Shown piece after piece: positions 26,611-35,901 of a stretch of DNA of 64,000 nucleotides. The stretch is taken from positions 1 to 64,000 of the forward strand of contig JAAWDM010000025.1 of NCBI GenBank assembly GCA_022793795.1. The letters are read 5' to 3'. A program made the position numbers and the translations under genes. The DNA is from Bacillota bacterium (GTDB taxonomy: Bacteria > Bacillota > Clostridia > Peptostreptococcales > Anaerovoracaceae). Below the pieces are notes generated by a model that ran no database searches, was not told where the DNA came from, and was given only the letters and a program-made list of their open reading frames with translations. The first letter of the stretch is position 1; every line of letters begins with the position of its first letter.

Positions 26611-28140
26611 TTAATATCTAACTGTATTGAATTCCATACCGAAGATTGAATCCATATATACATTCTGAAGGCCTGCCTGATAGCCTACTAAGATGAGCTT
26701 ACCTGTGATTGGAGCGATAACCGCATCATCCATCAGCTTCTTATTGATTTCTTCATAAGCCTTTGCACGCTCGTCAGGATCTAAGATACCTACTGCATCA
26801 TCAATCGCTTTGGAAACTTCGTCATTCTTGTACTGAGCAAAGTTGTTGATTCCTACGCTATCCTTATGGAACATCGGTCTTAAGAATCTGTCAGGGTCCG
26901 GCGCTGTAGACCAGCCGCCGATTGCCAGGGTGTAGTTACCCAGACCACAGTTTTCCATGTGGTAAGCAACCGTGTTCTGCTCGATTTCCACAGCGATGCC
27001 GATGTCAGCCAGATTGGACTGGATAACCTGTGCCATCTTGGTGTTCATCTCGCTCATGGTGTTGAAAACGATTACTTCGCCTTCTTTCTGCTTGTAACCG
27101 GATTTCGCCAGGTATTCCTTCGCTTTTTCTACATCATAGGTATATTCAGATTCGATGTAACCTGCAACATTCAGTGGAAGTACACTCTTGATCCGGTCGC
27201 CCTTTCCTTCCTGGGAAGCTGCGATAACCGATTCCTTATCGATGGCATATTCCAGCGCTCTTCTGAAGTCAGCGTTGTTAAACGGTTCTACATCCTGGTT
27301 TCCTACTACATAGTAAACCTGGTTTGCAGTAGTCTCATAAAGACCCAACTCTTCATTATCAGCAACTCTGTTATAGTCGATAACGTCTATAGAAGTGGCA
27401 ATATCTACTTCTCCGGTCTCCAGTGCAATGGTTCTGCTGGAGGCTTCCGGAATAACACGCAGTTCCAACTTTTCAAACTGGGATGCTTCGTCTTGGTTAA
27501 AGTAGTCGGCAAATTTGGTGAACACAGCCTTTTCACCTGGCTGCCATTCGGTAAAGGTGTACGGACCAGAACCGATTGGGTTCTTATTGAAATCGTTACC
27601 TTCATCGATCAGAGCCTTTGGCAGGATACTGCAGCAAGGGTCTGCCAGGTTGTTTAAAAGCGGTGCAAACGGAACCTTAGTCTTAATGATAATCGTGTAA
27701 TCGTCAGGACACTCTACAGTGTCAATCTGCTCTACAATGTGAGCGATCAGGGACTGGGTCTTAGCTCTCTCTAAGGAAGCCTTTACGTCGGCAGCTGTCA
27801 AATCGGAACCGTCATGGAACTTAACGCCCTGTTTCAGGACAAACTTCCATTCCAGATCGGATAGATTCTCATAGCTTTCCGCTACATCCATAACGATGTT
27901 CAGATCCTTGTCAAACTTCACTAATCTGCTGTAGACAGCTGTACTTGCCAGCTGTGTGTTCAGATCTGTAAAGTTGGTAGGGTCCATGGTACTGATGTCA
28001 CTAGCAGTCGCTACGCGAAGAGTATCGCCAAACTGGCCGCCCTCTCCTTCGTTTCCGCCATTGTTGGTGTCGCTGCCGCATGCAGTGAAGCATGAAAGCG
28101 CTAACACCAGAATGAGCAATACACTAAATAACTTTTTCAT
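26611..28140 (-). CDS. ABC transporter substrate-binding lipoprotein (SBP family 5)
   Basis: A 509-residue extracellular lipoprotein. The N-terminal signal ends in a lipobox, FTAC, with Cys21 as the lipidated residue, followed by an Asn/Gly/Glu-rich linker. The rest matches the solute-binding family 5 of peptide, nickel and opine transporters (DISTMDPTNF, FHDGSDLTAADVKASLERAK, NPIGSGPYTF). It should capture the operon's substrate outside the membrane and deliver it to OppB/OppC. AGGAGG precedes the ATG, ten bases after the guanidino-enzyme stop, so it is second in the operon. Confidence 0.9.
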   Translation of the reverse strand: MKKLFSVLLILVLALSCFTACGSDTNNGGNEGEGGQFGDTLRVATASDISTMDPTNFTDLNTQLASTAVYSRLVKFDKDLNIVMDVAESYENLSDLEWKFVLKQGVKFHDGSDLTAADVKASLERAKTQSLIAHIVEQIDTVECPDDYTIIIKTKVPFAPLLNNLADPCCSILPKALIDEGNDFNKNPIGSGPYTFTEWQPGEKAVFTKFADYFNQDEASQFEKLELRVIPEASSRTIALETGEVDIATSIDVIDYNRVADNEELGLYETTANQVYYVVGNQDVEPFNNADFRRALEYAIDKESVIAASQEGKGDRIKSVLPLNVAGYIESEYTYDVEKAKEYLAKSGYKQKEGEVIVFNTMSEMNTKMAQVIQSNLADIGIAVEIEQNTVAYHMENCGLGNYTLAIGGWSTAPDPDRFLRPMFHKDSVGINNFAQYKNDEVSKAIDDAVGILDPDERAKAYEEINKKLMDDAVIAPITGKLILVGYQAGLQNVYMDSIFGMEFNTVRY

Positions 28141-28150
28141 AATTTTCCTC

Positions 28151-29107
28151 CTATCCTCTCTTTAAGAAAGCGGTGATACAATGAAGCGCACCTCTTCCCT
28201 TTATGATCTCAGAAATATCTACTGTCAGGACCTTAATCCCCGCTTTTTCCAGAGCTTCTTGACATCTTGGGTTACCCTCCGGCATGACGATCAGACCTGG
28301 TTCCAAAGCCACAAAATTGCAGCCAAATCCATCTCTGACCTCTGTGCGGGACGGCGCTTCTATAATGCGGTAGCCTTTTTTCTTCAATACATCCAGAACG
28401 TCATAAGGTACCTGGGATGCGTGAACCATCACCACATCATTGCTAGCTGCATTCATAAGTCCATCGATATGTATATTGCTATATGGCTGTTGCATATGAA
28501 GAATCTCTGTTACACCCATACGGCGCAGTTCATATTCTACCTGTTCATATCCGCTTCTGTTGCAACGGGAGCCAGTAGACAACACGACTGTATGGCGGTC
28601 TACCCACATACCGTTGGCCCCTTCAAACATGCCGTCTCCATTGATAGTTCTCACAATCGGTACGCCCAAATCAGCCAGCGCCTTGGCGATATACCGCTCT
28701 TCGCCTCTTCTTGCTGCCATGCCGGGACGGGTGATGATAGCGCCCTCTGGCGTCATAAACATCAAATCCCTACAGAACACTGCATTAGGACGATCTTCGC
28801 GCTGTTCCTCTACATAAAACACCTTTACGCCATGTTGCCGATATAAATCCACCACCTTGTCGTGCTGCTTACGCATCAAATCGATATCGATGGGTACATC
28901 GGAAAAGCGATTGGCCTTCGGGTCAAAATTCTCAACCTCTCTTCCAGGTCTGCGCATCAGTACGGCGCGCAGGGTATCTACTTCAGAAGAAACGCCCCAA
29001 TCTCCCCAATAAAGTTCCATATCATCGGCAAAAGTCGTCTCCTTTGGAAACCATCTTTCACCTGGAATGGCATCAACATCCATTGGTTTACAAATTTCTT
29101 GTGTCAC
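28151..29107 (-). CDS. Guanidino-group hydrolase/amidinotransferase (ADI/DDAH fold)
   Basis: A 318-residue protein of the arginine deiminase/dimethylarginine hydrolase/amidinotransferase fold. FCRDL (111-115), FEGAN with Glu162, NIHIDG with His213 and GALHC with Cys310 give the Glu-His-Cys catalytic set; FEGAN carries Asn where many relatives have Asp. The fold acts on guanidino or amidino groups of arginine-like substrates, forming citrulline-type products or transferring the amidino group. It is the first gene behind the sigma-54 promoter, so it probably defines the pathway. The start is GTG behind GGGAGGTGA. Confidence 0.8.
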   Translation of the reverse strand: MTQEICKPMDVDAIPGERWFPKETTFADDMELYWGDWGVSSEVDTLRAVLMRRPGREVENFDPKANRFSDVPIDIDLMRKQHDKVVDLYRQHGVKVFYVEEQREDRPNAVFCRDLMFMTPEGAIITRPGMAARRGEERYIAKALADLGVPIVRTINGDGMFEGANGMWVDRHTVVLSTGSRCNRSGYEQVEYELRRMGVTEILHMQQPYSNIHIDGLMNAASNDVVMVHASQVPYDVLDVLKKKGYRIIEAPSRTEVRDGFGCNFVALEPGLIVMPEGNPRCQEALEKAGIKVLTVDISEIIKGRGALHCITAFLKRG

Positions 29108-29172
29108 TCCATGTCACCTCCCAGTATCTACAACAAACTTTACATTTTTTGCATTTTATGAACATTTATAAA

Positions 29173-29188
29173 TGCAAGTCTCATGCCA
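29173..29188 (-). promoter_or_regulatory. Sigma-54 (-24/-12) promoter of the ten-gene catabolic operon
   Basis: Read on the - strand, TTTGGCATGAGACTTGCATT contains TGGCATG-AGAC-TTGCA, a full match to TGGCAYRNNNNTTGCW with the correct GG-N10-GC spacing. It lies about 66 bases upstream of the GTG of the guanidino-enzyme gene. A sigma-54 activator gene lies immediately upstream. Confidence 0.85.
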
Positions 29189-29200
29189 AAATTAAGAAGT

Positions 29201-29214
29201 CGCTAATTTCAGCG
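29201..29214. promoter_or_regulatory. Small dyad next to the sigma-54 promoter
   Basis: CGCTAATTTCAGCG has inverted 4-bp ends (CGCT/AGCG) and lies 13 bases upstream of the -24 element. It may be part of an activator or integration-host-factor site, but it is short and near the promoter for a classical enhancer. Confidence 0.25.
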
Positions 29215-29267
29215 TTTTTCCCTCTTTTTCATCCTATTCTTTCTCTGTATCGTAAAAATTCATGGTC

Positions 29268-29313
29268 AAAAGTAAAGATGTCTTTACCAATCGGTAAAGA
29301 CATCTTTACTTTT
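29268..29313. terminator. Perfect 21-bp hairpin overlapping the activator stop codon
   Basis: The arms at 29268-29288 and 29293-29313 are exact reverse complements around a four-base AATC loop. The key sequence is AGTAAAGATGTCTTTACC and its complement. On the - strand the stem is followed by TTTT. The activator stop codon (29306-29308) lies inside the stem. It should end the activator transcript before the sigma-54 promoter. Confidence 0.8.
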
Positions 29314-30772
29314 CAATTCCATATTTCTTCATTTTGTAGTAGAGCGCCTGTTTGGAAAGGCCCAGTTGAGCTGCAGCTTTCACCAGACTGTTGGTATTTT
29401 CGATGCTCTTCAGAATTAGGCTCTTTTCATACTCCATCAATGCTTTTTCCAGTGAAAAATCTGACGGAAAGCTAGAATCGCTATCAAACAACGTCCCTGT
29501 TCCAGTGGGAGAAACGGCAACAGGCGGCGCCGATACGGGCGCCATACCTACACCGAAAGGCATTTTCTCCCCATATGGCTGACCCCCCCCCACTCGTTTT
29601 ATGGCGTTAATCAGATATTCCGGTAAATCATGAGGTTGTAAAAAACGAGAGGATGCCAAGTTAAAGGCCCCTTCAATAGTATTACGCACCTCCCGCACAT
29701 TACCAGGCCAATTATATCCTCGAAAGATTTCTTCAACCTGTTCACTGATACCCAGAATGTTTTTATGCATCTGTTGGTTGAAATAGTTGATAAAATGATC
29801 TACCAGATAAAACAAATCTCCTAGCCGATCCCGTAGCGGCGGAATATTCAGCTGTACTACACTGAGACGATAGAACAAGTCCTCACGGAGTTTACTTTCC
29901 TCTACACATTTAATAGGATCCTCATTGACAGCTGTTACAATCTTCACATCGATTTTCATCGGATTATATCCGCCGATACGGGTTACCTGTTTCTCCTCAA
30001 TGGCCTTTAGTATCTTGGCCTGCACGCCAATTTCCATGGAGTTGATTTCATCCAGAAATAGGGTGCCTCCATCTGCAATCTCAAAGAGGCCTGGTTTGTT
30101 TTCTGCTCCAGTATAGCTGCCCTTGGTAGTTCCAAACAAAATACTTTCCAACAGGTTTTCTGGAATGGCTGCACAGTTTTGAGAAACAAAACGTTTATTT
30201 CTCCGGCTGCTACACGTATGAATGGACTGGGCTACCAGTTCTTTTCCTGTCCCTGTCTCTCCGTAGATCAGTACCGAAGAATCCGTATCAGCAATCATGG
30301 GGATTCGAGACTTTACCAGTTCCATGGAAGCTGAATTGGTAATGATATCGTCGAGAACATAGAGCTTTTTTTGATCCACATTCTCCCTTAAAGACAGGGA
30401 GATGTTTTTTCGCTCGTACTCTGAATCCACATAGCGGGATACTTCTACAGCGCCGATAATCTCATCCCTGTCCTTAATAGGCATGGTAGTATTGACAGCG
30501 GAGATGCTATGTCCCTTACAAGTCTGCAAAATCTGGTACCTGTTACTAATCGGCTCTCCTGTCCGAAGGACCTGCATGATACTGCTGCTTTCTTCGGTCA
30601 GATTGGTATAGATTTCGAAAATATGTTTCCGATAGACCTCTCGCTCCTTCATGCTGTTCATGTCAGAACGAAACACTGCGTAATACTCAATGTAACCTTC
30701 CTTATCGGTTACAATAATGCCATCCACATAATTGTACAGCTCCAACAGCTGCTCCACATATCTTCTAAGCAT
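29306..30772 (-). CDS. Sigma-54-dependent transcriptional activator (PAS/RocR-like)
   Basis: A 488-residue enhancer-binding protein. A PAS-like sensor fills residues 1-115; the AAA+ domain follows with Walker A GETGTGKE (171-178), GSYTGA (218-223) and Walker B GTLFLDEI (236-243); a Pro/Gly/Ser-rich linker (395-435) leads to a Fis-type helix-turn-helix (about 458-486). The layout recalls RocR/BkdR-type regulators of amino-acid breakdown. It should drive the promoter at 29173. The linker includes a run of nine G on the coding strand (29583-29591 region). It follows the lysozyme gene by 24 bp. Confidence 0.87.
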   Translation of the reverse strand: MLRRYVEQLLELYNYVDGIIVTDKEGYIEYYAVFRSDMNSMKEREVYRKHIFEIYTNLTEESSSIMQVLRTGEPISNRYQILQTCKGHSISAVNTTMPIKDRDEIIGAVEVSRYVDSEYERKNISLSLRENVDQKKLYVLDDIITNSASMELVKSRIPMIADTDSSVLIYGETGTGKELVAQSIHTCSSRRNKRFVSQNCAAIPENLLESILFGTTKGSYTGAENKPGLFEIADGGTLFLDEINSMEIGVQAKILKAIEEKQVTRIGGYNPMKIDVKIVTAVNEDPIKCVEESKLREDLFYRLSVVQLNIPPLRDRLGDLFYLVDHFINYFNQQMHKNILGISEQVEEIFRGYNWPGNVREVRNTIEGAFNLASSRFLQPHDLPEYLINAIKRVGGGQPYGEKMPFGVGMAPVSAPPVAVSPTGTGTLFDSDSSFPSDFSLEKALMEYEKSLILKSIENTNSLVKAAAQLGLSKQALYYKMKKYGIEK

Positions 30773-30796
30773 CCGTCACATCCTCCGCATGGATTT

Positions 30797-33004
30797 CTAT
30801 GCCTTCGGCGTCTTTACCTGTATCTTCACGAAATCAGTATACACCAGCTTGCCTTCCAAACTTCGAACGCCTCTCACCTTGTACCAGTAGGTAGTATTGG
30901 GCTTGGCTGTCGTATTGGTATAGGTCTTAGTAGTGCCATACTTGGTGGTGAACAACTTTTTATAGCCGCTGGACTTCTTATTGGATCGCCAAATCTGATA
31001 ATAATCCACCGCATAACCAGAATTGGACTTGCTCCAAGTCAGCTTCACTTTTTTGGCAGAAGGCGCTGCTGCCAAAGATACTACCTTGGTCTTTTCCACA
31101 CCAGCTTTTGTCTTAGCATACTTGCTGGTATATGCTGACTCTGAAATGGCTGTTACTTTTACAGTTACAGTTGTACTTGTCGCATCATATGTTGCAGTGG
31201 CTGGAGCTGTAATGGTAATCTTGGCAGTACCCGGCCCCATGAGTGTCACTCTGCCGTTGGATTCCACCTTGGCAACTTTAGTATCACTGGAATGATAGGT
31301 CAAAGTGGTCCCTGCGCTGGAAACAGCTTTCAAATTAAAAGCCTTGGAAAGCTGGGATTTAGCATACATGGTAGCTCCAGTGGTAATCACCTGTGATTTG
31401 CCTGTCTGAGGCGGCTGGTTGTCGGAACCATTTGGATCGTCCGGGTCATCATTCGGTCCGTTTGGATCATCTGGGTCCACCGGCGGTTTGGGCTCCGGCT
31501 CTGTATCCTTGGCCGCGACATTGATTTTGATAGAGGCAGTCGCCGACTTATATTTTTCCGTTTCAGCAGCAGTTACTGTAATGGTTGCAGTTCCAGGCCC
31601 TACAACAGTCACTTTTCCGCTGGAGTTTACCGTGGCTACTTCTGGATGATCGGACTGATAGGACAGTTTTCCACCTGCACTGGCCGTAATACCAGTCAAG
31701 TTAAACGGGCTATCGCCTACTGTGACCTGATAGGAAGTCTTAGAAGCGCTGACCGTCTGTTTTCCTTTAATAATTTGATAGGTCGTAGTTTTTGTTCCTG
31801 TATAGTTACCGATAAAGTTTATGGTCACAGTGGCAGTACCGATTTCTGTGGAATTAGCCACTGTAAAAGTATAATCCTTGCCCTTGACCAATTTGTTTCC
31901 TAAGGAATCATACATGGTTACAGAAGCTGGCTCCTTAGGCGCGCCGGTATAGTATTTATTCAAAATCCGTTCAATGGTAATGCCGGATAAATCGCTGGAT
32001 GGATCAATGGTAAATGGAGCCAGTTTATAATCGGTATAGCTTCCCTTTCCCTTGACCATCACATAACCGGTTCCAGCCTGTCCGGTTTTCAGATAAAACA
32101 CATCATAGTCTATGCCTTGGGTCAAAGGCGCGCCATAAAAGTCCACGCCAACAGCCGGCATATTCAAATTACCTGGACTGTATTGTCCACTGCCATATAC
32201 CTGCACATTGCTGTTAACTAGGGAGTTGGCGCTGGTAGCCTCTGGCGATGGGTTCAGATACATAAAATTGGTATCTACCCTACCGCTATAGCCTTTTATC
32301 TTTCCACTGGAGGTATACTGCCAATAGTCGTATGCGTATTCATATCCACAGGATGTGTTATACTGGGCCACCCAGATCGGATACTTTTCACTGAGAGATT
32401 TTCCATTGATGGTATTTTTAAAGAAGTTAAGACTGGCATATACACCAGCTTCATATCCGCCTTCCTCAATGGTTTTACAAAACTTGTTGACGTTAGCGGT
32501 CATCTTAATCTTGCTTAGCTGGGCGCTGGTCAGTCTGCCGCTGCTCCCTCCTGCAAATTCATAATCCATGAAAACCGGTAAATCTAAGTCGATTCCCTTA
32601 ATCAGCTTCAAGGTATAATTTGCTTCTGCCCAAGCCTCCATCTCATCTATAGCTTGTGAGAAAAAATAGACGCCTACCAGAATACCTGCTGCTTTAGCAG
32701 CTTCAATATTTTCCTTATAATAGTCATCCTCAATCAGCTTTCCCGCAGCGCCGTAACCTCTGGCCCCTACTCGAATGATAGCAAAATCGATACCATCGGC
32801 TTTTGCCTTTTTCCAGTCCACATCGTTTTTTTGTACATAGGACACATCCACACCATTGATGAGTATGGTGTTATCAAACTGTGGATTATGGGTATAGGTG
32901 CTTCCTGTATATTGAGACACCTGGCTACCTCCATAAGCAGTTCCTTGTAAACATAATACCATGATTAAGACCAAGGCAAAACATCTTATCAATCCTCTTT
33001 TCAT
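30797..33004 (-). CDS. Secreted GH25 lysozyme with Ig-like and fibronectin repeats
   Basis: A 735-residue secreted protein. Residues 1-25 are a signal peptide; about 48-260 form a GH25 muramidase with GVDVS (Asp53) and the acid pair in FMDYEF (Asp147, Glu149). Then come an MBG/Ig-like section, two Big_2-type repeats sharing the KAYP-like pattern (GKVTVVGPGTATITVTA and GRVTLMGPGTAKITITA), a Pro/Asp-rich linker (PDDPNGPNDDPDDPNG) and a C-terminal fibronectin type III-like domain ending VKTPKA. It probably cleaves peptidoglycan glycans at the cell surface. GAGGA precedes the ATG. Confidence 0.85.
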   Translation of the reverse strand: MKRGLIRCFALVLIMVLCLQGTAYGGSQVSQYTGSTYTHNPQFDNTILINGVDVSYVQKNDVDWKKAKADGIDFAIIRVGARGYGAAGKLIEDDYYKENIEAAKAAGILVGVYFFSQAIDEMEAWAEANYTLKLIKGIDLDLPVFMDYEFAGGSSGRLTSAQLSKIKMTANVNKFCKTIEEGGYEAGVYASLNFFKNTINGKSLSEKYPIWVAQYNTSCGYEYAYDYWQYTSSGKIKGYSGRVDTNFMYLNPSPEATSANSLVNSNVQVYGSGQYSPGNLNMPAVGVDFYGAPLTQGIDYDVFYLKTGQAGTGYVMVKGKGSYTDYKLAPFTIDPSSDLSGITIERILNKYYTGAPKEPASVTMYDSLGNKLVKGKDYTFTVANSTEIGTATVTINFIGNYTGTKTTTYQIIKGKQTVSASKTSYQVTVGDSPFNLTGITASAGGKLSYQSDHPEVATVNSSGKVTVVGPGTATITVTAAETEKYKSATASIKINVAAKDTEPEPKPPVDPDDPNGPNDDPDDPNGSDNQPPQTGKSQVITTGATMYAKSQLSKAFNLKAVSSAGTTLTYHSSDTKVAKVESNGRVTLMGPGTAKITITAPATATYDATSTTVTVKVTAISESAYTSKYAKTKAGVEKTKVVSLAAAPSAKKVKLTWSKSNSGYAVDYYQIWRSNKKSSGYKKLFTTKYGTTKTYTNTTAKPNTTYWYKVRGVRSLEGKLVYTDFVKIQVKTPKA

Positions 33005-33069
33005 GAATATTCCTCGTTTCTATGTAGTATATGGTTTCTCTGATTTTTCTGTATATCTCTCTTCTTCTC

Positions 33070-34803
33070 CTATGCCATCTTTAACTGTCTGTCTGCCTCT
33101 TCCTCTTCAAGCTGACGATAAGCCACCTTACCCACCAGGGTCTTTGGAAGTTCACTACGGAATCGGAACTCTGTAGGCAAAGCATATTTGGCCACGTACT
33201 TCTCACAGTAAGCCTTCAATATACCAGAAGCCTCTTCCTGGCTAACCTTGACCCCTGGTTTCAGCACCACAAATGCCACTACCCGCTGCATCTTATATGG
33301 GTCCGGTATGCCGATGACACAACTCATATGTACCAGCTCATGAGCATCCAGTACATTTTCAATCTGGGACGGATACACATTATAGCCACTGGTTATGATC
33401 ATCCGCTTGATTCTCTGCCTGAAGTAGATAAAGCCGTCCTCATCCATGAGTCCCAGGTCTCCTGTATGTACCCACGTCAAACCGTCCTGATGGCGTTTTA
33501 AGGTATTGGCAGTCTCCTCTGGATGGTTGATATACTCCATCATTACTGTAGGCCCTGCCAGGCAAATTTCGCCTTCTATGCCATAAGCCACTTCTTCTGT
33601 TGTTCCCGGTTTTACAATCTTGTAGAAGGTATCAGGGAACGGCAGACCGATGCTGCCTTCTTTGGCCATATGTACCGGTGTCAAGCAACTGGCAGTGACG
33701 CACTCTGTGGTTCCATAGCCTTCTCGCACTTTAATCGGTGCATTGTGTTCTGCCAGAAAACGGTCAAACCGCTTTTTTAGCTCGATGGACAGAGAATCCC
33801 CACCACTGAACACACCCTTAAGACAGGATAAATCCACTCGCTTCAAGGTTTTTAAGCGAAGCAACGCTTCATACAGGGTTGGCACGCCTGCAATAAAGTT
33901 AGGCTGATGCTTTTTTAGCAACTTAGCATAGCTTTCAGGATTAAAACGCGGTATCAACAGACATCTACCACCGTTTGCCAGCATAGAATGGATGCAAACG
34001 CCAAGTCCGAAGCCATGAAAGATAGGCATAACCGCCAGCATCTTATCCCCTGGTTTAAACATGGGATTAGTGGCTAAAATCTGCTGTCCCAAAGCATTGA
34101 AATTCAAATTGGACAGAAGAATACCCTTCATGGTTCCTGTAGTACCGCCACTATACAAAATCACTGCTGGATCTACTCCTTTGCGAGGCCCGTGATATTT
34201 TCCACGATAACCGTTTCCATCTCTCATGAACCGTTCCCACCAGACGATAGGCGCATTGGAAGGTACTTTCTTAATCTTCCTTCCCTCTGCCAAATAGTAA
34301 CCCTTCTGTTTAATTGGGCTTAACGCATCCTTGACACTGGTAAGAATCAGACTGCGAAGAGGCACATTGTTCCTGATATTTGCAAATTTCCCGTAGAACT
34401 GGTCCAGGGTCAGGCAAACCACGCTGGCCGACTCTCTTAGGCAAAATTCGATTTCCTTTTCACTGGATAAAGGATGTACCATGTTGGCAATGGCTCCCAC
34501 CTTATTGATGGCATAAAACATGATGACAGCCTGGGGTGCGTTAGGCATACAGATAGTGACGCACTCTCCCTCTTTTACACCAATGGCCGAAAGGGCTCTG
34601 GCGCAGGTGTCTACCTTCTTGATAAAATCTTTATATCTTACCTTGCCGCCCATAAAGTCATAGGCTATGTAGTTTGGATAGCTTGCAGCAATCTCTGCAA
34701 CCTTTTCATACATAGAGCCTTGGTAATAGTTGAGATGGGCAGGCATGCCGCCCAGGTTTTTCATCCACGGCGTTTTTACATTCATATTATTTTCATTTAT
34801 CAT
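33070..34803 (-). CDS. Acyl-CoA ligase (AMP-binding, fatty-acid CoA ligase type)
   Basis: A 577-residue adenylate-forming enzyme. YSGGTTGTMKG is the ATP-binding P-loop, REGYGTTEC the adenylation motif, and HTGDLGLMDEDGFIYFRQRIKRMI the hinge leading to the mobile C-terminal domain; a Lys near the end (TLVGKVAYRQL) is the catalytic lysine position. It should activate a carboxylic acid, probably fatty, to its CoA thioester in the cytoplasm. The start lies inside the end of the preceding E2-like gene (11-base overlap) behind AGGAGG, so the two proteins are translationally coupled and likely act together. Confidence 0.87.
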   Translation of the reverse strand: MINENNMNVKTPWMKNLGGMPAHLNYYQGSMYEKVAEIAASYPNYIAYDFMGGKVRYKDFIKKVDTCARALSAIGVKEGECVTICMPNAPQAVIMFYAINKVGAIANMVHPLSSEKEIEFCLRESASVVCLTLDQFYGKFANIRNNVPLRSLILTSVKDALSPIKQKGYYLAEGRKIKKVPSNAPIVWWERFMRDGNGYRGKYHGPRKGVDPAVILYSGGTTGTMKGILLSNLNFNALGQQILATNPMFKPGDKMLAVMPIFHGFGLGVCIHSMLANGGRCLLIPRFNPESYAKLLKKHQPNFIAGVPTLYEALLRLKTLKRVDLSCLKGVFSGGDSLSIELKKRFDRFLAEHNAPIKVREGYGTTECVTASCLTPVHMAKEGSIGLPFPDTFYKIVKPGTTEEVAYGIEGEICLAGPTVMMEYINHPEETANTLKRHQDGLTWVHTGDLGLMDEDGFIYFRQRIKRMIITSGYNVYPSQIENVLDAHELVHMSCVIGIPDPYKMQRVVAFVVLKPGVKVSQEEASGILKAYCEKYVAKYALPTEFRFRSELPKTLVGKVAYRQLEEEEADRQLKMA

Positions 34804-35665
34804 AGTCTACCTCCTGATTAGCTGGAAGCTCTAAAAGTTCTGGATTCTGCAGTAAATATTTTAACAGTTTTACGGTTCTGGAATAGTAATAACCATCAGC
34901 CAGCCGTTCGTCCAAGGTAAGCCCTAAGTCGATGGTCTCTCTCATGGTCATATTGCCGTCCTCATCATAGACTGGACGTAATTTCTTTTCTCCCACAACC
35001 ACAAAGATGGAGTTTGTTCCCCAATTAGACAAATGATGATATCCCGATTTCAGGCCAATGCTTCCCAGGTTGGTGATAAAGCAGGTGGCATAATTAGGGT
35101 CTGTCTTTACCAGAAACTCTGGCGCTCGGCCATGAAAGTCCAATCTTCTAAGTAGCCACATGACAAAGGTCAGCACCGGTTTTGGTAATTTCTTTAGTCC
35201 TTCCATTCCATCGGTGGTATTATCCGTCTTATCGCTTCTGCACTGATGAATCTCGTCCATCACCTGTTTATGAACAGACTCCAGGGTAGAATTCTCATCG
35301 AAAGCAATATAAGCCAAGGCCTCATGGGCTTCATCGGCAAACTGTTTTTTGACCACAAAACCTGCTGTCAGTTGATTCCTCTGATAAATCCGGTATCCTT
35401 GGATGAATCGATTCATCTTTGGCCGCAAAGTGATGGTCTTTACCATAGCCGCTAAAAGCACATGAAACAGCTTATATTCCTCACCAGGGTTGTCCCTGTT
35501 TTTCTCTTCCAAATACCGATTGATTCGGGTGAGATCGATGCGTTCACTGATAAATGCCTCGTTGTCTGCTCTGTTTGGATACACATAAGGCATAATCGTA
35601 TGTAAGGCATCCAGTTCCTTCAGCCATACGCCGTCCCTACGGTCTCCTCGCTTCTTTTGATTCAT
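34793..35665 (-). CDS. E2/chloramphenicol-acetyltransferase-fold protein lacking the catalytic His
   Basis: A 290-residue protein resembling the catalytic domain of 2-oxoacid dehydrogenase acyltransferases (E2) and CAT trimers, without lipoyl or subunit-binding domains. FITNLGSIGLKSGYHHL and GLTLDERLADGYY match the end of that fold, but the catalytic motif DHRxxDG reads D252-E253-R-L-A-D257-G258, so the general-base His is Glu. It may be a structural or divergent acyltransferase. It is the first gene of a coupled pair with the acyl-CoA ligase, which suggests transfer or binding of the activated acyl group. GAGGGG precedes the ATG. Confidence 0.72.
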   Translation of the reverse strand: MNQKKRGDRRDGVWLKELDALHTIMPYVYPNRADNEAFISERIDLTRINRYLEEKNRDNPGEEYKLFHVLLAAMVKTITLRPKMNRFIQGYRIYQRNQLTAGFVVKKQFADEAHEALAYIAFDENSTLESVHKQVMDEIHQCRSDKTDNTTDGMEGLKKLPKPVLTFVMWLLRRLDFHGRAPEFLVKTDPNYATCFITNLGSIGLKSGYHHLSNWGTNSIFVVVGEKKLRPVYDEDGNMTMRETIDLGLTLDERLADGYYYSRTVKLLKYLLQNPELLELPANQEVDYDK

Positions 35666-35860
35666 GATTTACCCCTCTTCTTTTTGATATTTGCATATCT
35701 GGTCTTTTCATTTCTGATGAAAATCATAATGAGATAGTATATCATATTTCAATAAGATTTTCCAGCAGGCAACACGCCTTCTACATAAATAACTCCCGAT
35801 TCTTAGCAGAAAAGTTACAAACTAGAAAAAACTTCATCAAATCCTCACATAAAAATAAGA

Positions 35861-35888
35861 TTGTAATTTCTGTAAAATAGGTTATACT
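35861..35888 (+). promoter_or_regulatory. Sigma-A-type promoter
   Basis: TTGTAA (35861-35866), 16-base spacer, TATACT (35883-35888). Transcription would begin near 35895, just before the 18-bp hairpin in the leader of the unknown 440-residue protein. Confidence 0.55.
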
Positions 35889-35901
35889 TTTAGTATGCAG
35901 G

